A stretch of DNA of 64,000 nucleotides from Variovorax sp. V93 (GCF_041154485.1 NZ_AP028669.1:1488001-1552000); one strand, 5' to 3'; numbered from the stretch's first letter, positions 44,667 through 54,838 are shown. The notes: generated from the letters alone by a model not told the origin. Made by a program: numbers and translations.

Positions 44667-45885
44667 CCAGGGCGGCGCCGCCGCGCGCCCGGCCCAGCGT
44701 TCCGACGATGAGCGCCGCAATCAGCACCAGCACGCCGCTGAGCACCATCGCGCTGGAGATGCCGTGGTTGTCGACCGTCACGCCGCCGATCAGCGCGCCG
44801 GAAGCGATCGCCACCTGGAAGCCGCTCACGAGCAGAGCCTGGCCGGCTTCGGGAGCGTCGGGCACGGCCTCCATCATCCAGCCCGTGAGCGCGACAGGGA
44901 TCAGGCCGAAGGCCACGCCCCAGATCACGACCACCACCGCGCCGGGCACGAAGCCGGAGCCGATCACGGTCGAAAGCAAGAGTGCCGTGGCCAGCATCAG
45001 CGCCGCCAGCAGGGTGGTGCCGCGCACGCTGCGCGCCACCAGGCTGCCGCCGAGGAAGGTGCCGACAAAGCCCACCGCGCCATAGACCAGCAACAGCGTC
45101 GAGACCGAGTTGGGCGCGAGCCCGAACACCTGCTGCAGCAGCGGCTTCAGGTAGGTGTAGGCCGCGAAGTGGCCGGCAATGAAGAACAGCACCGCGAGCA
45201 GCCCGACCTGCGCCATGCGGCGCGTCAGCGGCGTGAGCAGGTCGCGCGCACCGATGGCGCGCACCGGCGGTATCGCGGGCAGCAGCCACAGCTGCACCAG
45301 CAGCACCGCGGCTGCGAGCGCGCCGGTCACGGCGAACGAGGCGCGCCAGCCGAACTGCGTGCCCAGGAACGAGCCGGCGGGCACGCCGAGCACGGTGGCG
45401 GCGGACACGCCCGCCAGCACCAGCGACATGGCGCGCGCCTTGGAGGCGTCCGGCACCAGCTGCGTGGCGGCGGCCGGCGCGAAGGTCCAGAAGCCGCCCA
45501 CGCACAGGCCGAGCATCAGGCGTGCGACCAGCATGGTCGCGAAGTTGGGCGCAAAGGCGGCCAGCAGGTTCGAGGCGATCAGCAGGGTGGTGAGCGCGAT
45601 CAGCACGGTGCGCCGGTCGAGCCGGCCCGAGGCCACGATCAGCGCGGGGCCGGCAAAAGCCGCCAGCACGCCGGGCATGGTGATCATCAGGCCGGCCGTG
45701 CCGTCGGACACGTTCAGCCCGCGGGCGATGTCGGTCAAAAGGCCGATGGGCATGAACTCGGTCGAGACCATGGCAAAGGTGCCGACGGCGATCGAGCCGA
45801 CCGCAAGCCAGGCGGAGCGGGCGGTCCTGGCGGGTTCGGGCGCAAGATCATCGATGCAGGGGTTGCTGCTGGGTGAATTCGTCAT
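44647..45885 (-). CDS. MFS transporter, AraJ/drug-exporter type
   Basis: A 412-residue, 12-helix MFS protein of the AraJ/YdhP/chloramphenicol-exporter group. The first helix has VGTFAMVSTEFMPIGLLTDIA, a hallmark of this group, followed by SGRLDRRTVLI in the first cytoplasmic loop and GLCVGGFWTFAPA in helix 5. These export sugars, drugs or metabolites by proton antiport. Start ATG 45885; the open frame continues leftward of it into non-homologous sequence. The 167 bases upstream hold no other gene. It might be regulated by the convergent LysR protein, but orientation does not favour it. Confidence 0.88.
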   Translation of the reverse strand: MTNSPSSNPCIDDLAPEPARTARSAWLAVGSIAVGTFAMVSTEFMPIGLLTDIARGLNVSDGTAGLMITMPGVLAAFAGPALIVASGRLDRRTVLIALTTLLIASNLLAAFAPNFATMLVARLMLGLCVGGFWTFAPAAATQLVPDASKARAMSLVLAGVSAATVLGVPAGSFLGTQFGWRASFAVTGALAAAVLLVQLWLLPAIPPVRAIGARDLLTPLTRRMAQVGLLAVLFFIAGHFAAYTYLKPLLQQVFGLAPNSVSTLLLVYGAVGFVGTFLGGSLVARSVRGTTLLAALMLATALLLSTVIGSGFVPGAVVVVIWGVAFGLIPVALTGWMMEAVPDAPEAGQALLVSGFQVAIASGALIGGVTVDNHGISSAMVLSGVLVLIAALIVGTLGRARGGAALATSSAE

Positions 45886-46052
45886 GGGAAGAGGTCCTGG
45901 GCCGCGTCGGCAAGCGCATACCGACACGTTGTTGCGAAAGGCTGCCCAGTGTCGGAGCGGACGGGTCCGCGACAAAGGGGCCTGCCGGCAGTAGTCAGTT
46001 TCCCGGCGGAGAACAATCGACCTTTTTGCCGTTCGCCGCCTTCCCGGTTCCG

Positions 46053-46592
46053 CTAGATGTGCGGTGCGCGAAGCTCCAGCACCCGCCCATCGGCAATGAA
46101 CGAATCGCCCACCAGCACGCGAAAGGCCGCACCTGCGGGAAACCGCGCCGCTGCAGTTTCCGGCGACAGAAGCTCGATGCCGAGCGCATGCGGCTTTCCC
46201 CTTGCGAGCACTTCTCCCTGCGGCACGAACCAGCGCGCGGAGAAGCCTTCGCTGCCGACCACCAGCGCGCAGCGGTATTCGCCCGCGGCCAGCGGTACGT
46301 CGTGCGAAGGCAGCGCCGGCGGGCGCAGCGTGAGCTCGGCCAGGAAGTGGGGCGCGAACGCGCGCGTCGCATCGAAGGTCGCGGGCTCGGCCGGCGGCGC
46401 GCGACGCGGCAGCTTGCCGATGAGCCAGGCAATGACGTTGCCGATGATCGGCACCCACAGCACCATCAGCAGCGTGCCGATGTCGCGCGTGGTCGTGCCG
46501 CGCTCGGCGTAGTGCCGCACGATCGCGCCCGCGACCGCCACGCACAGCAGGATGAAGACGATGAGCTTGCGACGGGACTGGATGGTGGTCAT
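46053..46592 (-). CDS. Hypothetical membrane-anchored protein
   Basis: A 179-residue protein I cannot assign. Two hydrophobic segments (residues about 9-25 and 40-60) are separated by a short polar loop (HYAERGTTTRD). They are followed by a soluble domain rich in beta strands (GEYRCALVVGS, SARWFVPQGEVL, FRVLVGDSFIADGRVLELR), facing the periplasm or cytoplasm depending on topology. It is 30 bases downstream of the cyclic-glucan synthase gene on the same strand, so it may belong to that transcript and serve it. Confidence 0.75.
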   Translation of the reverse strand: MTTIQSRRKLIVFILLCVAVAGAIVRHYAERGTTTRDIGTLLMVLWVPIIGNVIAWLIGKLPRRAPPAEPATFDATRAFAPHFLAELTLRPPALPSHDVPLAAGEYRCALVVGSEGFSARWFVPQGEVLARGKPHALGIELLSPETAAARFPAGAAFRVLVGDSFIADGRVLELRAPHI

Positions 46593-46622
46593 GGACAGGG
46601 AAATGGAATCGGCCCGCGGACC

Positions 46623-49600
46623 TTAACTCACCCGCAGCACCGCATCCGCCGGCAGCGCCTGCCAGTCGATCCATTCGCCGATGGCGGCATGGTGCGTGGG
46701 CGTTCCGGCGGCATCGGGCGTTCCCCATTGCAGCGTCAGACGCCGCTGCCCGAGCCGCAGCGCAATCTCGAATCCCGGCCAGTGCGCGGGCACGCGCGGC
46801 GTCAGCGCGAGCATGCGGCCCTTCACGCGCAGGCCCAGCAGCGTTTCGACTGCGGCGCGGTGCAGCCATGCGGCCGAGCCGGTGTACCAGCTCCAGCCGC
46901 CGCGCCCGACATACGGCGCGGCGCTGTAGATGTCGCCGGCCATCACGTAGGGCTCCAGTTCGTAGGCGGGCCCGCGCTCGGGATGCATCGCGCGGTGCGC
47001 CGGGCTCAGGCCCTCGAAGCTGCGCCATGCCGCTTCATGGTCGCCCTGGATTGCCTGCGCCATCAGCGCCCACACCGCGCCGTGCGAATACTGCCCGCCG
47101 TTCTCGCGCACGCCGGGCGGGTAGGCCTGGATGTAGCCCGGATTGTTGGCCGAGTGGGCGAAGGGCGGCGCCAGCAGGCGCAGCAGGCCGGCCGGCCCGT
47201 CGTGCAGATGCGTCTTGACGGCGGCCATCGCCGGGCCGGTGCGGGCGTCGTCCGATGCGCCCGAGAGCACTGACCACGCTTGCGCGATCAGGTCGATGCG
47301 GCACTCGTCATTGGCCGACGAACCGAGCGGCGCGCTGTTGTCGAAGAAGGCGCGGCGGAACCAGGCGCCGTCCCAGCCGGCATCGTGCAGCGCGGCGATC
47401 CAGCCTCGCCGCGCCTCGTTCCAGCGCGCGGCCCTGGCGTGCTCGCCGCGCGCCTGGGCGATCGGCGCGTATTGCTCGACCACGCTGCACAGGAACCATG
47501 CCAGCCAGACCGATTCGCCGCGGCCTTCATGGCCGACCCGGTTCATGCCGTCGTTCCAGTCGCCGGTGCCCATCAGCGGCAGGCCGTGCACGCCGGTCTT
47601 CAGGCTGCGGTCGATGGCCAGCGCGCCGTGCTCGAACACCGTGGCCGTGCGGCCGCTGTGCTGCGGCGCGTAGTAGGCGTCCTCGGCGCCCGCGGGAATC
47701 GCGGGGCCTTCGATGAATCCGACCACATGGTCGAGCAGCGCGGCATCGCCGCTCACCTCGACGTAGTGCGCCGTCGCAAAGGGCAGCCACAGCAGGTCGT
47801 CCGAAAAATGCGTGCGCACGCCGGCGCCGCCGGGCATGTGCCACCAGTGCTGCACGTCGCCCTCGGGGAACTGGCGCGCCGCGTTGACGATGATCTGCTC
47901 GCGCAGCCGCGACGGATCGGTGAGCGCAAAGGCCATCGCATCCTGCAGCTGGTCGCGAAAGCCGAAGGCGCCTCCGGCCTGGTAGAAGCCGGCCTTCGAC
48001 CAGAGCCGGCAGGCCAGCGTCTGGTAGACGAGCCAGCGGTTGGCCATGGCATCGAACAGCGGGTCGGGCGTGCGCACCTGCAGGCGGCCCAGCAGCTCGT
48101 CCCAGAAGCCGCGCACCTGCGCCAGCGCTTCGGACACGTCGCGTTCGCGCCAGCGGCGGGCGAGGGCGAGCGCCGCATCGGCGTCGTCGGCGTGGCCCAG
48201 CACGAAGGTGAAGCCGACGCTCTGGCCGGCGCCGACGACCAGCTCGCCGCCGACCGCCGCGCAGGCATCGAGCCCGCTGCCGGCCCGGCGCGCCAGCGTG
48301 TCGGGCACTTCGACGATGCCGCGCCCCGCGAAGAACTCGTTGCGGTCGCAGGTCCATTGCGTGGCACCCGGCAAACCTGCCAGCAGCAGGAAAGCCGTGC
48401 TGCCGCCAAAGCCCGTGCTCGATTCACGCTGCTGGCCGAACACCGCAGGCTGGTCTTCGGGCTTCCAGCAATGAACGGTGCGCCGGTCGCCGCGCGCGGC
48501 GCCGAGCTGCCACTCGGCCATGCCGAGCGCGCGCAGGCGCCGCTGGCCGGAGCCCTGGTTGTGCACGCGCACGTGCACCAGCTTGACGGCGTCGTCCCGG
48601 TCCGCGAAGAAGGTGGTCTCGATGGCGAGCTCCCGCTGCCGGCCCTCGAAGACCGTGTAGCCCTGGCCATGCCGCACGCGATGCCGCACTTCGCCGCCAT
48701 CGCCCGCACCCTGGCCCGCCGGCGTGAGCGGCAACAGCACGCCCGAGGCGAGGTCCTGCAGCAGGTAGTGTTCGAAGGCCGGATCCTGCACCGGATCGTT
48801 CGACCATGGCGTGAGCTGGTGCATGCGGCTGTTGCCGGCCCAGGTGAAGCCGGTGCCCCATTCGGACACCTGGAAGCCGAAGCCGGCGTTGGCGATCACG
48901 TTGATCCAGGGGCGCGGCGTGCGGTGGCCGGCGCCGACCTCGAAGCGGAACTCGCCGCTGTCGGCATCGAAGCTTCCAGCAGGCGCTGCCGTGGACGGTG
49001 TCGCCGCGGGCCGGACCAGCAACGCGGCACGCGACGATGCGGCCGGGGCCTCGGCGTCCGTGCCGGCATCGACCCGCGCCTCGTGCAGAGCCGCCACCTG
49101 CGTCTCGAGGGGGCGCCCGTCGGCGGTGAACACCACGCGCGCCAGCTTCGAAAGCGCCGCCTTCTCCGAGGCCGCCACCTCGTGGTCGCGCAGCAGGTAG
49201 AAACCTGCCGTGTCGTTGCGTGGAAAGCTGTTCTGCGTCTGGTGCGCAACGCGCAGGCGCAGCGCCTCGATCTCGCGCTGCAGCGGCATCAGGTAGGAGT
49301 TCGGCTCGCCGTTGAGCACCACCAGGTCGCAGGCCACGCCGCCGAAGCCCCACCACGGCTGCGCACGCAGCAATGCGTTGATGAGCCCCATGCCGTCCAT
49401 CGAATGGATCGCGACCAGCACGATGGGCTTGTCGCCCGAGATGCCGAAGCGCCAGATCTGCCGCAGGTCGACCAGTCCGCGGTCCTTCATCACGCGCGGC
49501 GTGGTGTAGGTGAGGATGGTCGTCAGGTCCTGCAGCGCAAAGGTCTGCGCGGGTGCGATGCTCAAGTCGCGCAGCCGCACCTGCGCCAGCGTGGCAGCCA

Positions 49601-52600
49601 TGCGCGTGGCGCGTTCGACGTGCATCGGCTCCAGGTAGCGGTCGATGCTGGGCATCAGCGCCTCGATGCTTGCGTCGGCTGCGGTGGCGAAGCTCAGCCG
49701 CGCGGTGGCCCCCGGCGCGATCGACAGGCGCACGCGCAGGCATGCGATGGGATCGAGCCCGTTCACCGGCGTACCGTCGGCCGCCAGCGGCTGCGCATCG
49801 AGCGCGGGGTTCGCGAGCGAGCGGTTGCGGCCGATGAAGGCGCGCCGGTCGGTCATGCAGTCGATGGAAAGCACATGGGCATCGACCGAGGCAAGGAAGT
49901 GCGCGGCGGCCACCACCGGGTCGCCGTGCAGGCGCGGCTTGCGCGCCATCAGCAGCGCGCGCCATGCGGGTTCCCAGCGCGACTCGACGAACAGGTTGGC
50001 GAAGGCCGGATGCACCTCGTCGGCCTTGGGATTCGACAGCACCGGCTCGAAGTAGGAGACGAGTTCGAGCGTGCGGGTCTCTCCGCCGCTGTTGTGCAGC
50101 GTGATGTTGCGCAGCTCGGTGTCGTCCTCCGGGCTGATCAGCACCGTGGTGCGCGCTTGCAGGCCGTCGCCGGCCGCATCGAACTGCACCTGCTCGGCGA
50201 GGAAGCGGGTGCGGTAGGTCCAGCCGGCGCCGGGCGCGGGCAGGGCCGTGAGTGAAACGGGCTCCTGCCGGCCTCCATCTTTTTTGGTATCGCGCAGGTA
50301 GAAGAAGGTCCCGTGGCTGTCGCGCAGCGGATCGTCGCGCCAGCGGGTCACGTTGAATGCGTGCCACCGGCTGACGCCCGCGCCATTGGCGCGCAGGGCC
50401 ACCGTGTAGCGCCCGTTCGACAGCAGGTGGGTGGGCTGGAAGCGGGACGCCGTCGGGTCCACCGCGCGGGGCTGGAACAGGGGCGCCAGTTCGGTCTGGC
50501 TGGGCTCGGGCGGCGTGCGCGGGTCGGCGCTGCCGATGATCTGCCGCGGCGTGCGTTCGTGCAGCAGCGATTCGTGCGCTTGCACCAGCGCGGCACTGCC
50601 GAACCAGCGGCGCGGCGCCTCGGTGCGCAGCACATGGCACAGCGCCACCAGCGACATGCCCTGGTGGTGCGCCATGAAGTTGCGCACCACGGTGAAGTCC
50701 TGTCCCTCGGCCTGGCGCGAGGTGGTGAAATCCACCGCGTCGTGAAAGCCGAATTCCCCGCGCGCGCCGAGCGATTCGAGCAGCTCCAGGTTGGCCACCG
50801 CCGCGGCCGGTTCGAGCACGGCGGCCATGGCGCTCGCGTAGGGCGCCACCACGCGGTCGGTGGGTGGCGTGCGGCGCAGCGCGAGGCGTGGCACGCCGAA
50901 CGGCGAATACTGGTAGGCCAGCGAGTGGTCCTGCGCGAAGTAGGCCGACTCCGAAATGCCCCATGGCAGGCCCAGCGAACGGCCGAAGGCCTGCTGCTCG
51001 GCGATGGCCGCGGCGTTGGCCACCTGCAGCAGGCCGTCGGCAGGCTCCGGCATCACGAGCGCGGGCATCAGGTACTCGAACATCGAACCGGACCACGACT
51101 TGAGGCCGGGCTGGAAACCCACCAGCAGGAACGGCCGGCCCAGCGCCATCCAGTGGCGGCGAGGTACATCCCCCTTCGCAATCGCCAGGAAGCTCAACAA
51201 GCGCGACTCGGAGGCCAGCAGGTCGTAGTAGCTGGCATCGAGCACGTTCTCCTCGACACGCAGGCCGATGTGGAACAGGTGCCGCTTGGGGTCGTAGAGG
51301 CCGCTGAAATCCATGCAGGCGTGCAGCGCATCGCAGCGCTGAGCCAGCGCCTCCAGCGCGGGTTCCTCGTGGCGCTGGCAGCCCTCGGCAGCAAAGGCGC
51401 GGCAGGCCTGGGCCACGGCCACCAGGTGGCCCGCGAGGTTGCCGCTGTCCACGCTGGATACGTAGGCGGGCGGCAGCAACTGAAGCGTCTGCGTGTCGTA
51501 CCAGTTGAAGAGATGGCCCTGGTGCTTCTGCATGCGGTCCACGGTGTCGAGCGTGGCCGTGATGCGCGCGAGCAGCGCCGCGGTGTCGATCCAGCGGAAC
51601 TCGCGCGCGCAGCAGGTGGCCAGCAGGTACATGCCGATGTTGGTCGGCGAGGTGCGGTGGGCGATGGTCGGCCGCGGCTCGAGCTGCAGGTTGTCGGGCG
51701 GCAGGTGGTTGTCTTGCGGGCCGACCACGTGCTCGAAGAAGCGCCAGGTGTCGTGCGCCAGTTTCTCCAGGTAGGCGCGTTGTTCGGCGCTCAAAGGATC
51801 GGGCACCTGCGCATCGACGCGGCTGCTCCACCACGCCGCGAACGGCGCCAGCGCCCAGGTCAGGAACAACAGAGGCCCGGCCACCGGGTAGGCGCTCCAG
51901 CGCGCCGCCAGCGCGGCCAGCGCCAGGCAGAGCAGGCTGCTGAGGGCCGCGTTGCGCAGGAAGGGCAACAGCTGCTGGCTGGACTGGGCCTGGGCCTGGG
52001 CGGTCGTGGTCCATTGAAGCAGGTGCCTGCGGCTGACGGTCAGCCGCCATGTCGCCAGGAACATCGCATCGAGCAGCAGGCGCGCCTGTGCCGCCAGCTG
52101 CACGAACTGCCAGGCTGCGCCGGCCATGGCCCGCAGCAGTTCCACCGCACCGACGTCGAAGAAGTGGCGCAGCTCGATGGCGCGGCGCGTCGGTACCAGT
52201 CCCGCCAGGGCGCCGAGCAGCGGTCCGAGCATGAGCGCCGCGGCGACCGCGGCCAGCGCCCATCCGAGCGGCATGGCCTGCGTGAAGACCACGAGCACCA
52301 GCAGCGCGAAGGAGGCGGGCACCACCAGCGAGCGGCGCAGGTTGTCGCCCATCTTCCAGAGCCCGAGCGCATCGATGCCGAAGTGCCTGGCGCGCCACAG
52401 CAGCGGCAGCAGCTGCCAGTCGCCGCGCACCCAGCGGTGCACGCGCGATGCGGCCACGCCGGAGTGGTGCGGGTGGTCCTCGATCAGCACCACGTCGCTC
52501 ACCATCGCGCAGCGCGCGACCGTGCCTTCGAGCAGGTCATGGCTCAGCACCGCGCCTTCGGGCAGGCGCCCGTCGAGTGCGGCATGCACCGCGCGCACGT

Positions 52601-54812
52601 TCAGCAGGCCCTTGCCGGTGAAGGAGCCGCTGCCGAACACGTCCTGGTAGATGTCGGATGCGCCGCTGCCGTAGGGGTCGAGCCCGCACTGCCCGGCAAA
52701 CATCCAGTGGAAGAAGGAGCGCTCGCTGCGCATCGGAAACGGCGTCACGATGCGCGGCTGGAGGATGCCGAAGCCCGCGACCACGCGCCGCCCTTGTGCG
52801 TCGATCTCGGGGGCATTGAGCGGATGGGCGGCGATCGACACCAGGTCGCGCAGCGCGCCCGGCGGCAGGCCCGTGTCGCTGTCGAGGGTCAGCACATAGG
52901 GCGTTCGTCCCGGGGCCAGCTGCTGGCCCGGCGCAAGCGGCAGGAAGCCGCTGGCGTCGCCGCTTGCCAGCAGGCGCATCAGCATTTCGAGCTTGCCGCG
53001 CTTGCGCTCCCAGCCCATCCAGCGTTCTTCGGTACCGCTCCAGCTGCGCGGCCGGTGCAGCAGCAGGAAGCGCGGGGCCGCGCCGGCGGGCGCCGGATAT
53101 CTGGCGTTGAGCGCGGCGATGCGCGCAACGGCATCGTCGAGCAGCGGCGCGTCTTCCGGCAGCGAGGCTTGCGGGGCATCGGCCCAGTCGGTCAACAGTG
53201 CGAACTGGGCGTGCGCCTCACGATTGGCGAGCCAGTGCAGTTCGAGCCGGTGCGCGAGCTGCGCGGTGTTCGCGGGTGAGCTCAGCAGCGTGGGAATGAC
53301 GACCAGCGTGCGATGCCGTTCGGGAATGCCGGCCGCGAAGTCGAGGCGAGGCAATGCCTGCACCCGCACCGACTCGGCCACGATGCGCTGCGCCAGGGCG
53401 ATCAACGCCTCCGAAAGCGGCCATGCGAGCAGTGCCATCGCTGCGATGGCGGTCCAGCCGCGCGGCGGAGGCAGGCCGTGCGCGACGGTCGCGAGCAGCC
53501 ACACCGTGCCCAGGACGATGGACAGCACATAGGCGAGCAGGCGCCAGCCGCGGCGGCCATGCAGCCGCCGGGCCCTCGCCGGCCGGCCGGCACGGCCCGC
53601 CGGCGCATCGGACTGCAGCGCCGCGACCAGCGCATCGCGCCCTTGGCCGAACAGGTGGTAGCCGGCGGTGCTGTCGGCGCGATCGGTGCCGGCGCTGTCA
53701 CGGCCGGCCGGCGCGGCGGCCGCGAGCCGCACCACGGCCTGGGCCACTTCGCGTTCGGATCGGCCGCAGTCGCGCGCGATCCGCTCCATCGCATGCGTGA
53801 TCTGCTGGCGCGTGAGCTCGCTTTCATCGGCGAAGCTGGGCAGCTCGTGCAGCGCGCGCAGCGAGCGGCTGACGGGTTCGATCAGGCCGCTCCACTCGAC
53901 CTGCCCGATCATGCGCAGCGTGGTGATGATGTTGCCGACCGTGAGGTTGGCCGCGGCCTGCGCGTTCTGCGCCTCGCCGATCAGCGCCGGCCCGTTGGGG
54001 CAGTGCTGCTCGGTCCAGCGCACCAGCGCCGGCGTGTTCTCTCCGTGCTCCACCGGCAGGCGCTGCCAGAGCTGCGTGAGGTACGCATCCTGCAGGTTGT
54101 GGCTTTGCAATGCGCGGTACAGCGTGTCGAGGTCCTGCGTCGACAGATGCGGTGCCGCGTCCCAGACCGCGTGCGCTATTTCGCGCGCCACCTTGTTCTC
54201 CGCAATGCTCTCGGCCACGCGGCGCAGGTTTTCGAGCAGCACCACGCGCAGGGTGGTGGGCAGCGCCCAGAGTTCGCCGAGCGTGAGCTCGTCGATGTCC
54301 TGGTAGGCGTTCAGAAAGGCGGTGAACAGCGTCTTGTTGAGCACGCTGTCGGTGTGGGCCACGTAGGCCCAGGCAATGCCGTAGACGCGCGGCAGGCCCG
54401 CGAGTGGCGGCGTGGCGAGCTTGGGCAGCCGCGCGTAGTAGCTGCGCGGCACGCCGTCGTGGATCTGCTGGAGCTGCGCCTCCACAAGGTGGAAGTTGTC
54501 GAGCAGCCATTCGGCTGCGGGAGATACATAGCGCCCGCTCTGCGAGATCAGTGCGATGTAGTCGAAAGCATTGCGCAGTGATTCGAGGTTTTCGTCCACG
54601 CGCGGGAAAAAGGGCGCTCCCTCGCGCGCGCGGCGCGGGTCGAGTTCGACCACCTGGGCCCGGGCCAGGCTGTGACCGTGCTGTTCGAAGCGCTGGGCTC
54701 CGAAGAGCTCGGCGCGGATCGGCAGCGCCACCGGGTCGTGGGGCGCAAGGAGCAGCGCGCGCGCGTACGCACTGAGATCTGCGAGCCGGTCAACGACAAA
54801 GGCGGCGCTCAT
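46623..54812 (-). CDS. ndvB: Cyclic beta-1,2-glucan synthase, NdvB-like
   Basis: A giant 2729-residue multidomain enzyme that primes, elongates, cyclises and trims cyclic beta-1,2-glucan at the inner membrane. Order: N-terminal region; two hydrophobic segments near 430-480; GT84 glycosyltransferase with LDSDTG near residue 645 and VHRWVRGDWQL near 790; further membrane segments (about 820-1000); a GH144-like domain starting with DTWRFFEHV near 1020; and a C-terminal GH94 phosphorylase domain with catalytic Asp in GDWNDGMN near 2418. The length matches Brucella/Rhizobium relatives (about 2850). All key motifs look intact. ATG 54812 is the only start in frame after the upstream stop, and it lies in a strong hairpin (described separately). 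A membrane hypothetical gene follows on the same strand. Confidence 0.92.
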   Translation of the reverse strand: MSAAFVVDRLADLSAYARALLLAPHDPVALPIRAELFGAQRFEQHGHSLARAQVVELDPRRAREGAPFFPRVDENLESLRNAFDYIALISQSGRYVSPAAEWLLDNFHLVEAQLQQIHDGVPRSYYARLPKLATPPLAGLPRVYGIAWAYVAHTDSVLNKTLFTAFLNAYQDIDELTLGELWALPTTLRVVLLENLRRVAESIAENKVAREIAHAVWDAAPHLSTQDLDTLYRALQSHNLQDAYLTQLWQRLPVEHGENTPALVRWTEQHCPNGPALIGEAQNAQAAANLTVGNIITTLRMIGQVEWSGLIEPVSRSLRALHELPSFADESELTRQQITHAMERIARDCGRSEREVAQAVVRLAAAAPAGRDSAGTDRADSTAGYHLFGQGRDALVAALQSDAPAGRAGRPARARRLHGRRGWRLLAYVLSIVLGTVWLLATVAHGLPPPRGWTAIAAMALLAWPLSEALIALAQRIVAESVRVQALPRLDFAAGIPERHRTLVVIPTLLSSPANTAQLAHRLELHWLANREAHAQFALLTDWADAPQASLPEDAPLLDDAVARIAALNARYPAPAGAAPRFLLLHRPRSWSGTEERWMGWERKRGKLEMLMRLLASGDASGFLPLAPGQQLAPGRTPYVLTLDSDTGLPPGALRDLVSIAAHPLNAPEIDAQGRRVVAGFGILQPRIVTPFPMRSERSFFHWMFAGQCGLDPYGSGASDIYQDVFGSGSFTGKGLLNVRAVHAALDGRLPEGAVLSHDLLEGTVARCAMVSDVVLIEDHPHHSGVAASRVHRWVRGDWQLLPLLWRARHFGIDALGLWKMGDNLRRSLVVPASFALLVLVVFTQAMPLGWALAAVAAALMLGPLLGALAGLVPTRRAIELRHFFDVGAVELLRAMAGAAWQFVQLAAQARLLLDAMFLATWRLTVSRRHLLQWTTTAQAQAQSSQQLLPFLRNAALSSLLCLALAALAARWSAYPVAGPLLFLTWALAPFAAWWSSRVDAQVPDPLSAEQRAYLEKLAHDTWRFFEHVVGPQDNHLPPDNLQLEPRPTIAHRTSPTNIGMYLLATCCAREFRWIDTAALLARITATLDTVDRMQKHQGHLFNWYDTQTLQLLPPAYVSSVDSGNLAGHLVAVAQACRAFAAEGCQRHEEPALEALAQRCDALHACMDFSGLYDPKRHLFHIGLRVEENVLDASYYDLLASESRLLSFLAIAKGDVPRRHWMALGRPFLLVGFQPGLKSWSGSMFEYLMPALVMPEPADGLLQVANAAAIAEQQAFGRSLGLPWGISESAYFAQDHSLAYQYSPFGVPRLALRRTPPTDRVVAPYASAMAAVLEPAAAVANLELLESLGARGEFGFHDAVDFTTSRQAEGQDFTVVRNFMAHHQGMSLVALCHVLRTEAPRRWFGSAALVQAHESLLHERTPRQIIGSADPRTPPEPSQTELAPLFQPRAVDPTASRFQPTHLLSNGRYTVALRANGAGVSRWHAFNVTRWRDDPLRDSHGTFFYLRDTKKDGGRQEPVSLTALPAPGAGWTYRTRFLAEQVQFDAAGDGLQARTTVLISPEDDTELRNITLHNSGGETRTLELVSYFEPVLSNPKADEVHPAFANLFVESRWEPAWRALLMARKPRLHGDPVVAAAHFLASVDAHVLSIDCMTDRRAFIGRNRSLANPALDAQPLAADGTPVNGLDPIACLRVRLSIAPGATARLSFATAADASIEALMPSIDRYLEPMHVERATRMAATLAQVRLRDLSIAPAQTFALQDLTTILTYTTPRVMKDRGLVDLRQIWRFGISGDKPIVLVAIHSMDGMGLINALLRAQPWWGFGGVACDLVVLNGEPNSYLMPLQREIEALRLRVAHQTQNSFPRNDTAGFYLLRDHEVAASEKAALSKLARVVFTADGRPLETQVAALHEARVDAGTDAEAPAASSRAALLVRPAATPSTAAPAGSFDADSGEFRFEVGAGHRTPRPWINVIANAGFGFQVSEWGTGFTWAGNSRMHQLTPWSNDPVQDPAFEHYLLQDLASGVLLPLTPAGQGAGDGGEVRHRVRHGQGYTVFEGRQRELAIETTFFADRDDAVKLVHVRVHNQGSGQRRLRALGMAEWQLGAARGDRRTVHCWKPEDQPAVFGQQRESSTGFGGSTAFLLLAGLPGATQWTCDRNEFFAGRGIVEVPDTLARRAGSGLDACAAVGGELVVGAGQSVGFTFVLGHADDADAALALARRWRERDVSEALAQVRGFWDELLGRLQVRTPDPLFDAMANRWLVYQTLACRLWSKAGFYQAGGAFGFRDQLQDAMAFALTDPSRLREQIIVNAARQFPEGDVQHWWHMPGGAGVRTHFSDDLLWLPFATAHYVEVSGDAALLDHVVGFIEGPAIPAGAEDAYYAPQHSGRTATVFEHGALAIDRSLKTGVHGLPLMGTGDWNDGMNRVGHEGRGESVWLAWFLCSVVEQYAPIAQARGEHARAARWNEARRGWIAALHDAGWDGAWFRRAFFDNSAPLGSSANDECRIDLIAQAWSVLSGASDDARTGPAMAAVKTHLHDGPAGLLRLLAPPFAHSANNPGYIQAYPPGVRENGGQYSHGAVWALMAQAIQGDHEAAWRSFEGLSPAHRAMHPERGPAYELEPYVMAGDIYSAAPYVGRGGWSWYTGSAAWLHRAAVETLLGLRVKGRMLALTPRVPAHWPGFEIALRLGQRRLTLQWGTPDAAGTPTHHAAIGEWIDWQALPADAVLRVS

Positions 54813-54827
54813 GGCGCCGCCTTTGTC
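54795..54827 (-). promoter_or_regulatory. Hairpin enclosing the ndvB start codon
   Basis: On the mRNA strand GACAAAGGCGGCGC pairs perfectly (14 bp) with GCGCCGCCTTTGTC, leaving the loop CATGA that contains the AUG of the glucan-synthase gene. The AAAGG Shine-Dalgarno-like stretch lies in the 5' arm, and codons 2-6 form the 3' arm. The stem should block ribosome entry unless opened. Confidence 0.8.
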
Positions 54828-54838
54828 TGGAGTTCGAG

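Noticed and set aside
47280..53279. Two open frames of nearly 1000 codons opposite the glucan synthase, and a similar one opposite ppc (55216-58260)
   Set aside because: Same antisense effect: compositionally biased, no recognisable motifs, and the opposite strand has complete known enzymes.
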